NCBI GenBank assembly: GCA_023392115.1
Contig: JAEVZT010000341.1
Location: 1 to 6,885 of the forward strand
Direction of reading: 5' to 3'
DNA length: 6,885 bases
Source of the DNA: Chloroflexota bacterium
GTDB lineage: Bacteria > Chloroflexota > Anaerolineae > Aggregatilineales > Phototrophicaceae
Shown here: positions 1 through 6,363 of the stretch, in pieces
Layout of the letters: each line of letters starts with the position of its first letter
Position numbering within the stretch: position 1 is the first letter of the stretch
Notes under the pieces: model-generated
The model's input: only the letters and a program-made list of their open reading frames with translations
The model's database searches: none
Told to the model about the DNA's origin: nothing
Translations under genes and position numbers: made by a program

Positions 1-965
1 CCGCCGACGTGCGCCGCTTCCTGTTCGAACGGGGACCCGTTTTCGACCAAGCCGATCTGTTTCATACGCTCGAGCGCGGCGATGCGATTCGCGCCGCCAC
101 CGAGCATTTCGGCATTACACCGGAGCAGATCGAACTGGCGCTGTTCGCCGACCGCCCGGGCGAATATCTCCTCGTTGATGCTGGACAGCCGTGGACGCCC
201 GACGAGCTGATCGCGCGCTACAACCTCGAACTGGCGCGGGCGGCGCTCTACTGGTGCAGCCAGATGACGATCGACATCCACGACGGTTATAAGGACTTCT
301 GGCGCTACCTCAAGTTCTTCAAGCTGATGTACGAGGCGTATCCACTGGCGGGCGGCGGCTATCACCTGCTGCTCGACGGACCGATCTCGCCGTTCGTGCG
401 CTCGACGACGCGCTACGGGCGGCAGTTCGCCGCCTTCTTGCCCGCGCTGCTGCTTGGCGAGCGCTGGCAGATGGACGCCGAAGTCCGTTTCAACGGCAAG
501 ACGCTCTCGTACCGGCTTGATCCGTCGACGCCGCTGCGGTCGCATTTCAAGCGCAGCGGCGCGTTCGACAGCCGCCTCGAAGCCGATTTCGCCGCCGAGT
601 TCGAGGCGAAGTTTGGCGGCAAGCGCGGTAAATGGCAGCTAGCGCGCGAAGACGAAGTGATCCTGCTCGGCGACGTCGTCATGATCCCCGACTTCTCGGT
701 CACACACGCCGACGATGGGCGGCGCGCGCTGATCGAAATCGTCGGCTTCTGGCATCCTGAGTACCTACAGCGCAAGGTCGAGAAAGTCCGCGCCGCCAAC
801 CGCCGCGACCTGATCCTGCTGGTTTACGAGGGTGTCAACCTGACCGATGCCCGCCTGTCGAGCGTCCCCGGCGAAATCCTGTATTTCGCCAACAAGCCGG
901 TGCTCAAGGATGTGATCGCGGCGATCGAGCGGGCGGCGCAGGCGCCAGCCGGGCACATGGGATGA
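1..965 (+). CDS. DUF790 / Bax1-like PD-(D/E)XK nuclease, 5' end outside window
   Basis: The reading frame is open to the left edge; a GTG at position 9 is probably internal, because family members carry extra N-terminal sequence that is missing here. The 318 visible residues (numbered from that GTG) contain the family hallmark YNLELARAALY (71-81). Near the C-terminus is a nuclease core: IPDFS (226-230), then EIVGFWHPEYLQRK (243-256). D228, E243 and K256 are plausible catalytic or metal-site residues of the PD-(D/E)XK fold. The segment RRDLILLVYEGVNL (265-278) fits the next core strand. In archaea this family is Bax1, a structure-specific DNA nuclease that binds the XPB helicase and acts in repair-like unwinding and incision; the gene usually sits beside the helicase gene. 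I infer an XPB-like gene just left of the window. The protein is cytoplasmic, with no signal peptide or membrane segment visible. It ends 277 bases before the next gene and is probably not part of the heptose operon. Family assignment is from motif recall, not a search. Confidence 0.82.
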   Translation, partial: ADVRRFLFERGPVFDQADLFHTLERGDAIRAATEHFGITPEQIELALFADRPGEYLLVDAGQPWTPDELIARYNLELARAALYWCSQMTIDIHDGYKDFWRYLKFFKLMYEAYPLAGGGYHLLLDGPISPFVRSTTRYGRQFAAFLPALLLGERWQMDAEVRFNGKTLSYRLDPSTPLRSHFKRSGAFDSRLEADFAAEFEAKFGGKRGKWQLAREDEVILLGDVVMIPDFSVTHADDGRRALIEIVGFWHPEYLQRKVEKVRAANRRDLILLVYEGVNLTDARLSSVPGEILYFANKPVLKDVIAAIERAAQAPAGHMG

Positions 966-996
966 GCTTCAGACTGTACGAAAATCCCATGCGCGG

Positions 997-1010
997 TAGC
1001 CAACCGGCTA
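997..1010 (+). terminator. Weak hairpin after the DUF790 gene, no U-tract
   Basis: TAGCC (997-1001) and GGCTA (1006-1010) form a 5-bp stem with a 4-base loop, 32 bases after the DUF790 stop codon. The following bases are GTCGAGAAG rather than T-rich, so this is not a convincing intrinsic terminator. It could be a 3'-end stabilising hairpin or chance. Confidence 0.2.
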
Positions 1011-1036
1011 GTCGAGAAGATACAGCGCTCAACCTA

Positions 1037-1065
1037 TTCCGTAGGACTTCCCCGTCTTCTATAAT
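1037..1065 (+). promoter_or_regulatory. Candidate sigma-70-type promoter for the heptose operon
   Basis: A perfect -10 hexamer TATAAT lies at 1060-1065. At 17-base spacing the -35 position reads TTCCGT (1037-1042), a poor match, and there is no extended -10 TG. Transcription would start near 1072, leaving a leader of about 170 nt before the glycosyltransferase ATG. The -10 box sits inside the inverted repeat GTCTT (1054-1058) / AAGAC (1066-1070). A poor -35 with a palindrome around the -10 would suit activator or repressor control, but that is inference. Confidence 0.45.
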
Positions 1066-1077
1066 AAGACCAAGTTG

Positions 1078-1097
1078 ATAATTAAAACTGTAATTAT
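1078..1097 (+). promoter_or_regulatory. AT-rich inverted repeat, possible operator
   Basis: ATAATTA (1078-1084) and TAATTAT (1091-1097) are perfect 7-base inverted repeats with a 6-base spacer. Each arm contains the self-complementary TAATTA, and the two copies start 12 bases apart. The site lies just downstream of the predicted transcription start, where a repressor could bind. The AT-rich stem is weak as an RNA hairpin, so a DNA-binding site is the likelier reading. No regulator family can be assigned. Confidence 0.35.
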
Positions 1098-1143
1098 TCC
1101 ACTGAGCCGGGACGAGCGTCTTCCCCGGAGTCCCAAAGCCCTG

Positions 1144-1196
1144 AGCGGCGTCTAATTATTCGCATACCGGTTGTGCTTTTACGTTCTCACGCCGCT
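1144..1196 (+). promoter_or_regulatory. Leader RNA stem candidate, 8-bp GC-rich inverted repeat
   Basis: AGCGGCGT (1144-1151) is the exact reverse complement of ACGCCGCT (1189-1196). The arms are separated by a 37-base AT-rich stretch. If transcription starts near 1072, both arms are in the leader RNA and would close a large loop ending about 45 bases before the start codon. A smaller nested structure lies upstream: GGGAC (1109-1113) pairs with GTCCC (1130-1134), or alternatively CCGGG (1107-1111) pairs with CCCGG (1124-1128). No known riboswitch consensus is recognisable. Confidence 0.3.
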
Positions 1197-1230
1197 GGGC
1201 GGGGTGTGTACTTCGTGTCGGGTTGAGCAT

Positions 1231-1236
1231 AGGGTG
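1231..1236 (+). promoter_or_regulatory. Ribosome binding site that decides the GT4 start
   Basis: AGGGTG is 3 bases before ATG 1240 and 6 bases before ATG 1243, favouring the second. It argues against the longer reading from TTG 1171, which has no purine-rich site in front of it. Confidence 0.5.
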
Positions 1237-1242
1237 ACGATG

Positions 1243-2523
1243 ATGGCAGCAGGACAGAGAATCGGGCTGATCAGTGAGCATGCTTCGCCACTGGCGAGTC
1301 TCGGCGGCGTCGACAGCGGCGGGCAGAACGTCTACGTCGCCGAACTGGCGCGTCACCTCGGCATGCTCGGCTACTCGGTTGACGTGTTCACTCGCTGGGA
1401 TGATGCTGACCTGCCGCGTGTCGTCGAGTTCGCGCCGAACGCGCGCGTTGTCCACATTCAGGCAGGACCGATCGCGCCGGTGCGCAAAGAAAACCTGCTT
1501 CAGCACATGGGCGCGTTCACAGCCGATCAGCTCAACTTCGCCCGCCACGAGGGTTACCCGTACAGTCTGTTCCACGCCAATTTCTGGATGTCCGGTCTGG
1601 TGGCGGCGGACATCAAACGGCGGATCGGCGTCCCGTTCGTCATCACCTTCCACGCGCTCGGCAAGGTGCGCCTGATCCATCAGGGTAAAGCCGACCAGTT
1701 CCCGGCGGAACGCCTTGCCATCGAGGAACGTATCGTCCGCGAAGCCGACGCCATCATCGCCGAATGCCCGCAGGATGAGGCGGATTTGTTCACCCATTAC
1801 AACGCCGACCCAACCTGCATCACGATTATCCCGTGCGGCGTCAACGTCGACCAGTTCCACCCGATTCACCAGTGGACGGCGCGCGCGCTGCTCGGCTTGA
1901 ACCCGCGCGAACGCTACATCTTGCAGTTGGGTCGCATGGTGCCGCGTAAGGGCGTCGAGACGGTGATTCAGGCGCTCGCGCTGCTGCTCGACCGCTATGG
2001 CGTTCTAGCACACCTGTTGATCGTCGGCGGCGAGGCTGACGAACCCGACCCGCTCAAGACGCCGGAGATCGGCAGGCTGATGGCGATCGCCGAGCGCGAA
2101 GGCGTGGCACACCGCGTGACGTTCGTCGGGCGCAAGCGGCGCGACGAGCTGAAATACTACTATGCTGCGGCGAACGTCTTCGTGACGACGCCATGGTACG
2201 AACCGTTCGGCATGACGCCGCTCGAGGCGATGGCATGCGGGACGCCGGTCATCGGCGCGAATGTCGGCGGGATCAAGTACAGCGTCAGCGACGGCGAAAC
2301 CGGCTATCTCGTGCCGCCGAAAGACCCGGCGGCGCTGGCGGCGCGTTTGTGCGACCTGCTGTCGAACGAGCAGCGGGCGGATACGTTTGGGCGCAACGCC
2401 GTCAGCCGCGTCCACGAGCAGTTCGTCTGGTCAAAGGTTGCTGAACAAGTCTCTACCCTCTACGCGGGGATGCTCAGCCGTTATCAAGTCGAAGCGTTAA
2501 CTGTGTTGAATGCGACGAGGTGA
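1243..2523 (+). CDS. GT4 family glycosyltransferase, sucrose-phosphate synthase/MshA-like
   Basis: A retaining nucleotide-sugar glycosyltransferase of GT-B fold, 426 residues from ATG 1243. The N-terminal acceptor domain carries GGVDSGGQNVYVAELA (21-36), the glycine-rich loop typical of the sucrose synthase, sucrose-phosphate synthase and MshA branch of GT4, and TFHALGK (135-141). The C-terminal donor domain has LGRMVPRKG (229-237), with R231 and K236 placed to bind the donor diphosphate. It also has the E-x7-E motif EPFGMTPLE (E320, E328), followed by ACGTPVIGANVGG. No signal peptide or membrane segment is seen, so it is cytosolic. Donor and acceptor cannot be read from sequence. As first gene of a heptose operon it most likely adds a hexose or heptose to the same glycan rather than making sucrose. 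ATG 1240 and ATG 1243 are both possible starts; 1243 is preferred because AGGGTG (1231-1236) sits 6 bases upstream of it. It ends 3 bases before the SDR start. Confidence 0.88.
   Translation: MAAGQRIGLISEHASPLASLGGVDSGGQNVYVAELARHLGMLGYSVDVFTRWDDADLPRVVEFAPNARVVHIQAGPIAPVRKENLLQHMGAFTADQLNFARHEGYPYSLFHANFWMSGLVAADIKRRIGVPFVITFHALGKVRLIHQGKADQFPAERLAIEERIVREADAIIAECPQDEADLFTHYNADPTCITIIPCGVNVDQFHPIHQWTARALLGLNPRERYILQLGRMVPRKGVETVIQALALLLDRYGVLAHLLIVGGEADEPDPLKTPEIGRLMAIAEREGVAHRVTFVGRKRRDELKYYYAAANVFVTTPWYEPFGMTPLEAMACGTPVIGANVGGIKYSVSDGETGYLVPPKDPAALAARLCDLLSNEQRADTFGRNAVSRVHEQFVWSKVAEQVSTLYAGMLSRYQVEALTVLNATR
2517..2522 (+). promoter_or_regulatory. Ribosome binding site of the SDR gene, inside the GT4 stop region
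   Basis: GAGGTG overlaps the last GT4 codon and its TGA stop (2521-2523) and lies 4 bases before ATG 2527. Ribosomes finishing the glycosyltransferase would cover this site, so translation of the two genes is probably coupled. Confidence 0.6.
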
Positions 2524-2526
2524 ACG

Positions 2527-3252
2527 ATGCAGGACTTAACAGGGAAAGTTGCGATTGTTACCGGTGGCGGACAGGGACTCGGCGCGGCGACGGCGAACGC
2601 GCTTGCCCACGCCGGCGTGACCGTCGTTTGTGCTGACGTGCAGGAAGACAAAGCGCGGCAGGTTGCCGACAGCCTGACGGCGGAAGGCTGCGGCGCGGAT
2701 TCGGTCAAGCTCGACGTGACCGACGAGAGCAGCGTCAGCCGTGCGGTCACGCAGGTACTTACGGACCACGGTCGGATCGACTTCCTGATCAACAACGCCG
2801 GGACGGATGTTACCAAGGCGTTCCACGAAATGACCGTCGGCGAATTTGAGCGCGTCATGAATGTCAACCTGCGCGGCGCGTTCCTGATGGCGAAATACGT
2901 CATTCCGCACCTGTACGAGCAGCGGAGCGGGCACATCGTCAACATCGCGTCGACGGCTGCCAAGCGCATGTGGCAGAACGCGACGGCGTATCACGCGACG
3001 AAATGGGGCTTGATCGGCTTTTCGCACGCGCTGTTTACCGAAGCGCGCGTTTACAACGTCAAGGTGAGCGCGATCGTCGCCGGCGGCATGCAGACGCCGT
3101 TCATCCTCGACCGCTTTCCGGACACGCCGCTCGACAAGCTGCAAGACCCGAAAAACGTCGCCCAGACGATCGTCTTCGTCCTCAGCCAGCCGCCGGAAAC
3201 GATCATTCCTGAAGTGATGGTCGTACCGCTGAACGAGTCGTCATGGCCTTAA
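2527..3252 (+). CDS. Classical short-chain dehydrogenase/reductase (SDR)
   Basis: A 241-residue NAD(P)-dependent oxidoreductase, normal length for classical SDRs. Seen in order: cofactor loop TGGGQGLG (12-19); D37 at the end of strand beta-2, which favours NAD(H) over NADP(H); LDVT (62-65); NNAG (89-92); N114; and the catalytic S142, Y155 and K159 in YHATK. The usual P-G motif after the active site is AG here (IVAGGMQT, 183-190), a small departure. The C-terminus ends in NESSWP. It is not HldD, the ADP-heptose epimerase, which is an extended SDR of about 310 residues with a different N-terminal loop. Its position between a glycosyltransferase and gmhB, with its last 10 bases overlapping gmhB, implies work on a sugar or glycan intermediate, but the substrate is unknown. 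A generic 3-oxoacyl-ACP reductase-like annotation would fit the sequence but not the context. Confidence 0.87.
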   Translation: MQDLTGKVAIVTGGGQGLGAATANALAHAGVTVVCADVQEDKARQVADSLTAEGCGADSVKLDVTDESSVSRAVTQVLTDHGRIDFLINNAGTDVTKAFHEMTVGEFERVMNVNLRGAFLMAKYVIPHLYEQRSGHIVNIASTAAKRMWQNATAYHATKWGLIGFSHALFTEARVYNVKVSAIVAGGMQTPFILDRFPDTPLDKLQDPKNVAQTIVFVLSQPPETIIPEVMVVPLNESSWP

Positions 3253-3809
3253 AAGCCGTCTTCATCGACAAGGACGGGACGCTGATCCCCGACATCCCGT
3301 ACAACGTCGATCCGGTGCTGATCACGCTGTCGCCGGGCGCGGGGGCGACGCTGGCGCGGCTCAAGGGGCGCGGCTACCTGCTGATCGTCGTCTCGAACCA
3401 GTCGGGCGTGGCGCGCGGACTGTTCCCGGAAAGCGCGCTCGAAGGGGTTAGGCAGTGGATCGGCGACCTGCTTGCGGAAGCGGGCGCGCCGCTCGACGGC
3501 TTTTACTACTGCCCGCACCATCCCGACGGCACGGTCAAGCGGTACGCGCGCGAATGCGGCTGCCGCAAGCCGAAAGCCGGGATGCTGACGGGCGCGGCGA
3601 AGGCATTCGGGATCGACCTGTCGCGCTCGTGGATGATCGGTGACATCGCGGCGGACAGTGAGGCGGGCAACCGCGCCGGATGCCGGACGATCCTGATCGA
3701 AAAGCCCTATGACCCTATCGTCGACGTAAATGAGCGCAGCCAACCGGACTTCATCGTCGGAGACTGGCAGGTGGTTGAGCAGATCATACTGGCGGAAGAT
3801 AAGCCATGA
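3243..3809 (+). CDS. gmhB: D-glycero-beta-D-manno-heptose 1,7-bisphosphate 7-phosphatase
   Basis: HAD-superfamily (HisB-N/GmhB group) phosphatase, 188 residues, the normal length. It removes the 7-phosphate from heptose 1,7-bisphosphate to give heptose 1-phosphate, between the two HldE steps. The catalytic motif is IDKDGT (8-13), with D9 the nucleophile and D11 the acid/base. SNQSG (51-55) is motif II and IGDIAADSEAG (132-142) holds the metal-binding aspartate D134. The zinc-binding set typical of GmhB is complete: C90 and H92 in CPHHPDG, then C105 and C107 in CGCRKPK. Histidinol phosphatase is a close paralogue, but the adjoining hldE makes GmhB much more likely. The ATG overlaps the SDR by 10 bases and no clear ribosome site precedes it, so initiation probably depends on coupling. 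Its stop shares ATGA with hldE. Confidence 0.93.
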   Translation: MALKAVFIDKDGTLIPDIPYNVDPVLITLSPGAGATLARLKGRGYLLIVVSNQSGVARGLFPESALEGVRQWIGDLLAEAGAPLDGFYYCPHHPDGTVKRYARECGCRKPKAGMLTGAAKAFGIDLSRSWMIGDIAADSEAGNRAGCRTILIEKPYDPIVDVNERSQPDFIVGDWQVVEQIILAEDKP

Positions 3810-5272
3810 ACTATCAGACGCTGATCGAACAGTTCACAGGTCAGAAAATCCTTGTCATCGGCGATTTGATGCTCGACGTATACCTGTCGGGGAGCGCCAG
3901 CCGCATCGCCCGTGAAGCGCCTGTGCCGATCGTCAGCGTGCAGACGCGCGAGGACGTGCCCGGCGGGGCTGCGAATGCCGCCGTCAATCTGGCGGCGCTC
4001 GGCGCGCAGGTGACACTGCTGACGCTGACCGGCGACGACCGCGACGGACGCTGCGCGATCGATCTGCTGACGCGGCACGGCGTCAATTCAGACACGGTGC
4101 TGTGCGATCCGGAACGGGAGACGATCGTCAAGAAGCGCGTGCTGTCGAATGACCAACTCCTGATCCGCTACGATCAGGGGACGACTGCCGCGCCGCCGCC
4201 GGCGTGGGAAAAGCGGCTGATCGCGGCGCTGCGCGGCTTGTACTCGACTGCTGATGCCGTGTTGATCTCCGACTATGGTTACGGCGTCGTCAGCGATAAG
4301 CTGATCGCCGCGCTGCAAACCCTGCGCGCCAAAACGCCGAAGCCGCTGGTGATCGACTCGAAAGACCTGCGACGCTTTTGTGGTTTGTCACCGGACGCCG
4401 TCAAGCCGAACTACGAGGAAACGGCGCGGCTGCTCCGGTTCACGACTGACGACAAGTCGCGGCGCGTCGAATTGACTCTGGCGCACGGGTCACGGGTACT
4501 CAAACTGAGCGGCGCGCGGATCGCGGCGGTGACGCTCGACAGCGATGGCGCGATCCTGTTCGAGCGCGGCAAGCAGCCGTACCGCACCTACGCCAGCGCG
4601 ACTCCCCACTCGCGGGCTGTCGGCGCGGGCGACACCTACGTCAGCGCGCTGACGCTGGCGCTTTCGATCGGCGCGTCAGCCGGGGAAGCCGGCGAGATCG
4701 CGGCGGCGGCGGCGAGCGTTGTCGTGCGCAAGGATGGCACGGCGACCTGTTCGGCAGGGGAACTAATCGACTGCTTCGCACCGCCGCAGAAGATCGTCGG
4801 GCGCCACGCCGCGCTGACGAAACTGCTGGCGGGATACCGCGCGGCGGGCAAGCGGATCGTGTTCACCAACGGCTGTTTCGACATCCTGCATCGCGGGCAC
4901 GTCACCTATCTGGCGCAGGCGAAGCAGCGCGGCGACGTGCTGATCGTCGGCATCAACACTGACACCAGCGTCCGCCGCCTGAAGGGACGCGGTCGCCCGA
5001 TCAACCCGCTCGAAGACCGGATGGCGGTGCTGGCGGCGCTCGACTGCGTAGATCACGTCGTCAGCATCGGCGAGAACACGCCGATCGAGCTGATCAAGCT
5101 GATCGAACCTGACGTATTCGTCAAAGGCGGGAACTACGCCAAAGCCAATCTGCCCGAAGCGCCGGTCGTCGAGTCGCTCGGCGGGATTGTCGAGATTCTG
5201 CCCTACGTCCTCGACCGCTCGACGTCGGCGGTCATCCGCAAGATTCGCGTGCGCTCGTCGTCGGGGGATTGA
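3806..5272 (+). CDS. hldE: Bifunctional heptose-7-phosphate kinase / heptose-1-phosphate adenylyltransferase
   Basis: 488 residues, close to the E. coli fusion protein (about 477), with both domains intact. Kinase domain (PfkB/ribokinase fold, about 1-320): GDLMLDVYLSG (19-29), SRIAREAPVPIV (32-43, the substrate loop usually written RISPEAPVPV), GGAANAAVNLAALGA (53-67), and the PfkB signature GAGDTY (273-278) with catalytic base D276. Cytidylyltransferase-like domain (about 345-480): TNGCFDILHRGH (354-365) with the nucleotide-binding HxGH motif (H362-H365), the linked RLKGRGRPINP, and RSTSAVI (471-477) near the end. It phosphorylates C1 of heptose 7-phosphate and, after GmhB acts, transfers AMP to give ADP-heptose. 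Cytosolic. It starts in an ATGA overlap with gmhB, and GGAAG (3794-3798) lies 7 bases upstream. The C-terminal tail VRSSSGD is extra. Confidence 0.95.
   Translation: MNYQTLIEQFTGQKILVIGDLMLDVYLSGSASRIAREAPVPIVSVQTREDVPGGAANAAVNLAALGAQVTLLTLTGDDRDGRCAIDLLTRHGVNSDTVLCDPERETIVKKRVLSNDQLLIRYDQGTTAAPPPAWEKRLIAALRGLYSTADAVLISDYGYGVVSDKLIAALQTLRAKTPKPLVIDSKDLRRFCGLSPDAVKPNYEETARLLRFTTDDKSRRVELTLAHGSRVLKLSGARIAAVTLDSDGAILFERGKQPYRTYASATPHSRAVGAGDTYVSALTLALSIGASAGEAGEIAAAAASVVVRKDGTATCSAGELIDCFAPPQKIVGRHAALTKLLAGYRAAGKRIVFTNGCFDILHRGHVTYLAQAKQRGDVLIVGINTDTSVRRLKGRGRPINPLEDRMAVLAALDCVDHVVSIGENTPIELIKLIEPDVFVKGGNYAKANLPEAPVVESLGGIVEILPYVLDRSTSAVIRKIRVRSSSGD
5264..5268 (+). promoter_or_regulatory. Ribosome binding site that decides the GT9 start
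   Basis: GGGGA lies directly against TTG 5269, too close to serve it, but 6 bases before GTG 5275. The site sits inside the last codons of hldE, so the two genes are translationally coupled. Confidence 0.4.
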
Positions 5273-5274
5273 CC

Positions 5275-6363
5275 GTGCGCTGGGGCGATGTGAAGTCGAT
5301 CCTGTGCGTGCGCCTCGACAACATGGGCGACGTGCTGATGACGACGCCGGCGTTTCGCGCGCTCAAGGAATCGTTTCCCGGCGTTCGGCTGACGCTGCTG
5401 ACCTCACACATGGGCGCGGGGACCGCGCGTTTCATCCCCGAAATCGACGCCGTGATCACGTTTGACGTGCCGTGGGTCAAGCTCGATGGCGACGGCGCGG
5501 ATGAGGGGGCGATCCTCGCGCTGGTCGAACGGCTGAAGGCGGAACCGTTTGACGCGGCGATCCTGTTCACAGTTTTCAGCCAGAATCCGCTGCCGGCGGC
5601 GCTGATCCTGTACATGGCAGGAATTCCACTGCGGCTTGGATACTGCCGCGAGAATCCTTATGGGCTGCTGACCGATTGGCTGCCGGATCACGAGCCTTTT
5701 GCAGGCATCGCCCATGAGGTCGAGCGGCAGCTGTCTCTGGTGGGGCAGGTCGGCGCGCGGACGGATAACGCGCGCCTGTCGCTGCGCGTGCCGGTGGGGG
5801 CAGGGGAAGCGGCGATCGGCGCGGCAGGGATCGATCCCGCCATGCCGTGGCTCGTCCTGCATCCCGGCGTCAGCGAGCAGCGCCGCCAGTACCCGCCCGA
5901 AGGCTACGTCGAGGCGGGGCGGACTCTGCGCCAGCGTGGGATGCAGATCGTCATCACCGGCAGCGCGTCTGAGCGCGCGCTTGCCGAGCGGATCGCGTCG
6001 GAAACCGGCGGGGTGTCGCTGGCGGGGAAGCTCGACCTCGACGGCTTGATCGGGCTGATCGACCGCGCGCCGCTGCTGATTTCGAACAACACGGGTCCGG
6101 TTCACATCGCGGCGGCGGTGCAGACGCCGGTCATCGTCCTCTACGCGCACACCAACCCCCAGCACACGCCGTGGATGACGCCGAACCGCGTCCTCTATTT
6201 CGACGTGCCGCCCGAACGGCGGAGCAAGAACGTCCTGCTCGATTACACCTACCGCGCGACGGTGTCGCAGCCCGTGCGCGACGCGCAGCCGCGCGAGATC
6301 GTCGACGCCGCGCTTGAGCTTTTACAGGAGGGTACCCATGCGGATTACCAGCCCGGCATTTAG
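5275..6363 (+). CDS. GT9 family heptosyltransferase (ADP-heptose:acceptor)
   Basis: A glycosyltransferase of the WaaF/WaaC family (GT9, GT-B fold, inverting), 362 residues from GTG 5275. The numbering here counts from TTG 5269, two residues earlier. The N-terminus has ILCVRLDNMGDVLMTTPAFR (11-30), the GDVL..TP acceptor-domain motif in which D21 matches the proposed catalytic aspartate. HEVERQL (149-155) is the conserved inter-domain element. The donor domain has VLHPG (196-200), VITGSASE (228-235), ISNNTGPVHIAAA (271-283) with H279, and LYAHTNPQHTPW (291-302). The familiar NDTGP/NDSGL aspartate is Asn here, seen in some GT9 branches as I recall. It would transfer heptose made by the upstream genes at the inner membrane face. 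GTG 5275 is preferred because GGGGA (5264-5268) is 6 bases before it; TTG 5269 would overlap hldE by 4. The C-terminal residues overlap the next gene by 26 bases. Confidence 0.88.
   Translation: MRWGDVKSILCVRLDNMGDVLMTTPAFRALKESFPGVRLTLLTSHMGAGTARFIPEIDAVITFDVPWVKLDGDGADEGAILALVERLKAEPFDAAILFTVFSQNPLPAALILYMAGIPLRLGYCRENPYGLLTDWLPDHEPFAGIAHEVERQLSLVGQVGARTDNARLSLRVPVGAGEAAIGAAGIDPAMPWLVLHPGVSEQRRQYPPEGYVEAGRTLRQRGMQIVITGSASERALAERIASETGGVSLAGKLDLDGLIGLIDRAPLLISNNTGPVHIAAAVQTPVIVLYAHTNPQHTPWMTPNRVLYFDVPPERRSKNVLLDYTYRATVSQPVRDAQPREIVDAALELLQEGTHADYQPGI
6326..6332 (+). promoter_or_regulatory. Strong ribosome binding site for the PEBP gene, inside GT9 coding sequence
   Basis: AGGAGGG is the best Shine-Dalgarno match in the window, 5 bases before ATG 6338. 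It excludes the longer TTG start at 6314 and suggests this gene is translated more strongly or independently of the GT9 gene in which it is embedded. Confidence 0.75.

Larger units (their letters stand above)
966..1242 (+). other. Intergenic region with promoter and probable structured leader
   Basis: This 277-base gap is clearly more AT-rich than the genes on either side, particularly at 1059-1100 and 1152-1188. It holds a TATAAT box, three copies of the palindrome TAATTA (1079-1084, 1091-1096, 1153-1158) and several inverted repeats, each listed separately where supported. The glycosyltransferase frame stays open back to a TTG at 1171. The alternative start would add 24 residues rich in Cys, Arg and Val with no match to the family's N-terminus, and it lacks a good ribosome site. 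I therefore treat 1171-1242 as untranslated leader. No tRNA, known riboswitch consensus or small gene could be supported. Confidence 0.6.

Noticed and set aside
1075..1101. Second promoter using TTGATA (1075-1080) as a -35 box
   Set aside because: No acceptable -10 hexamer lies at 16-18 bases; those positions read TTCCAC, TCCACT and CCACTG.
1100..1180. Resemblance to c-di-GMP-I (CAAAGCC at 1134-1140) or cobalamin (CCACTG at 1099-1104) riboswitch words
   Set aside because: Only isolated words match. The flanking conserved elements and stem order of either class are missing.
1171..1242. 24-residue N-terminal extension of the GT4 protein from TTG 1171
   Set aside because: There is no ribosome site before it, its composition is unlike the family N-terminus, and it overlaps a leader inverted repeat. 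The ATG at 1243 has a site at good spacing.
1156..1869. 237-residue open frame on the minus strand opposite the GT4 gene
   Set aside because: It is antisense to a gene with clear family motifs. It shows no recognisable domain and is rich in Arg, Asp and Val as expected from the complement of GC-rich codons.
2536..3144. 202-residue open frame on the minus strand opposite the SDR gene
   Set aside because: Same pattern of Arg/Asp/Val-rich antisense translation; the + strand frame carries the full SDR motif set.
2527..3252. SDR as the missing HldD ADP-heptose epimerase
   Set aside because: HldD is an extended SDR of about 310 residues with a different glycine-rich loop; this protein is a 241-residue classical SDR.
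3243..3809. Histidinol phosphatase (HisB N-terminal type) instead of GmhB
   Set aside because: The folds are related, but the gene overlaps hldE and a heptosyltransferase gene follows, with no his genes present.
5404..6165. 253-residue open frame on the minus strand opposite the GT9 gene
   Set aside because: It is a compositional shadow of a well-supported gene, with Arg-rich low-complexity sequence and no family motif.
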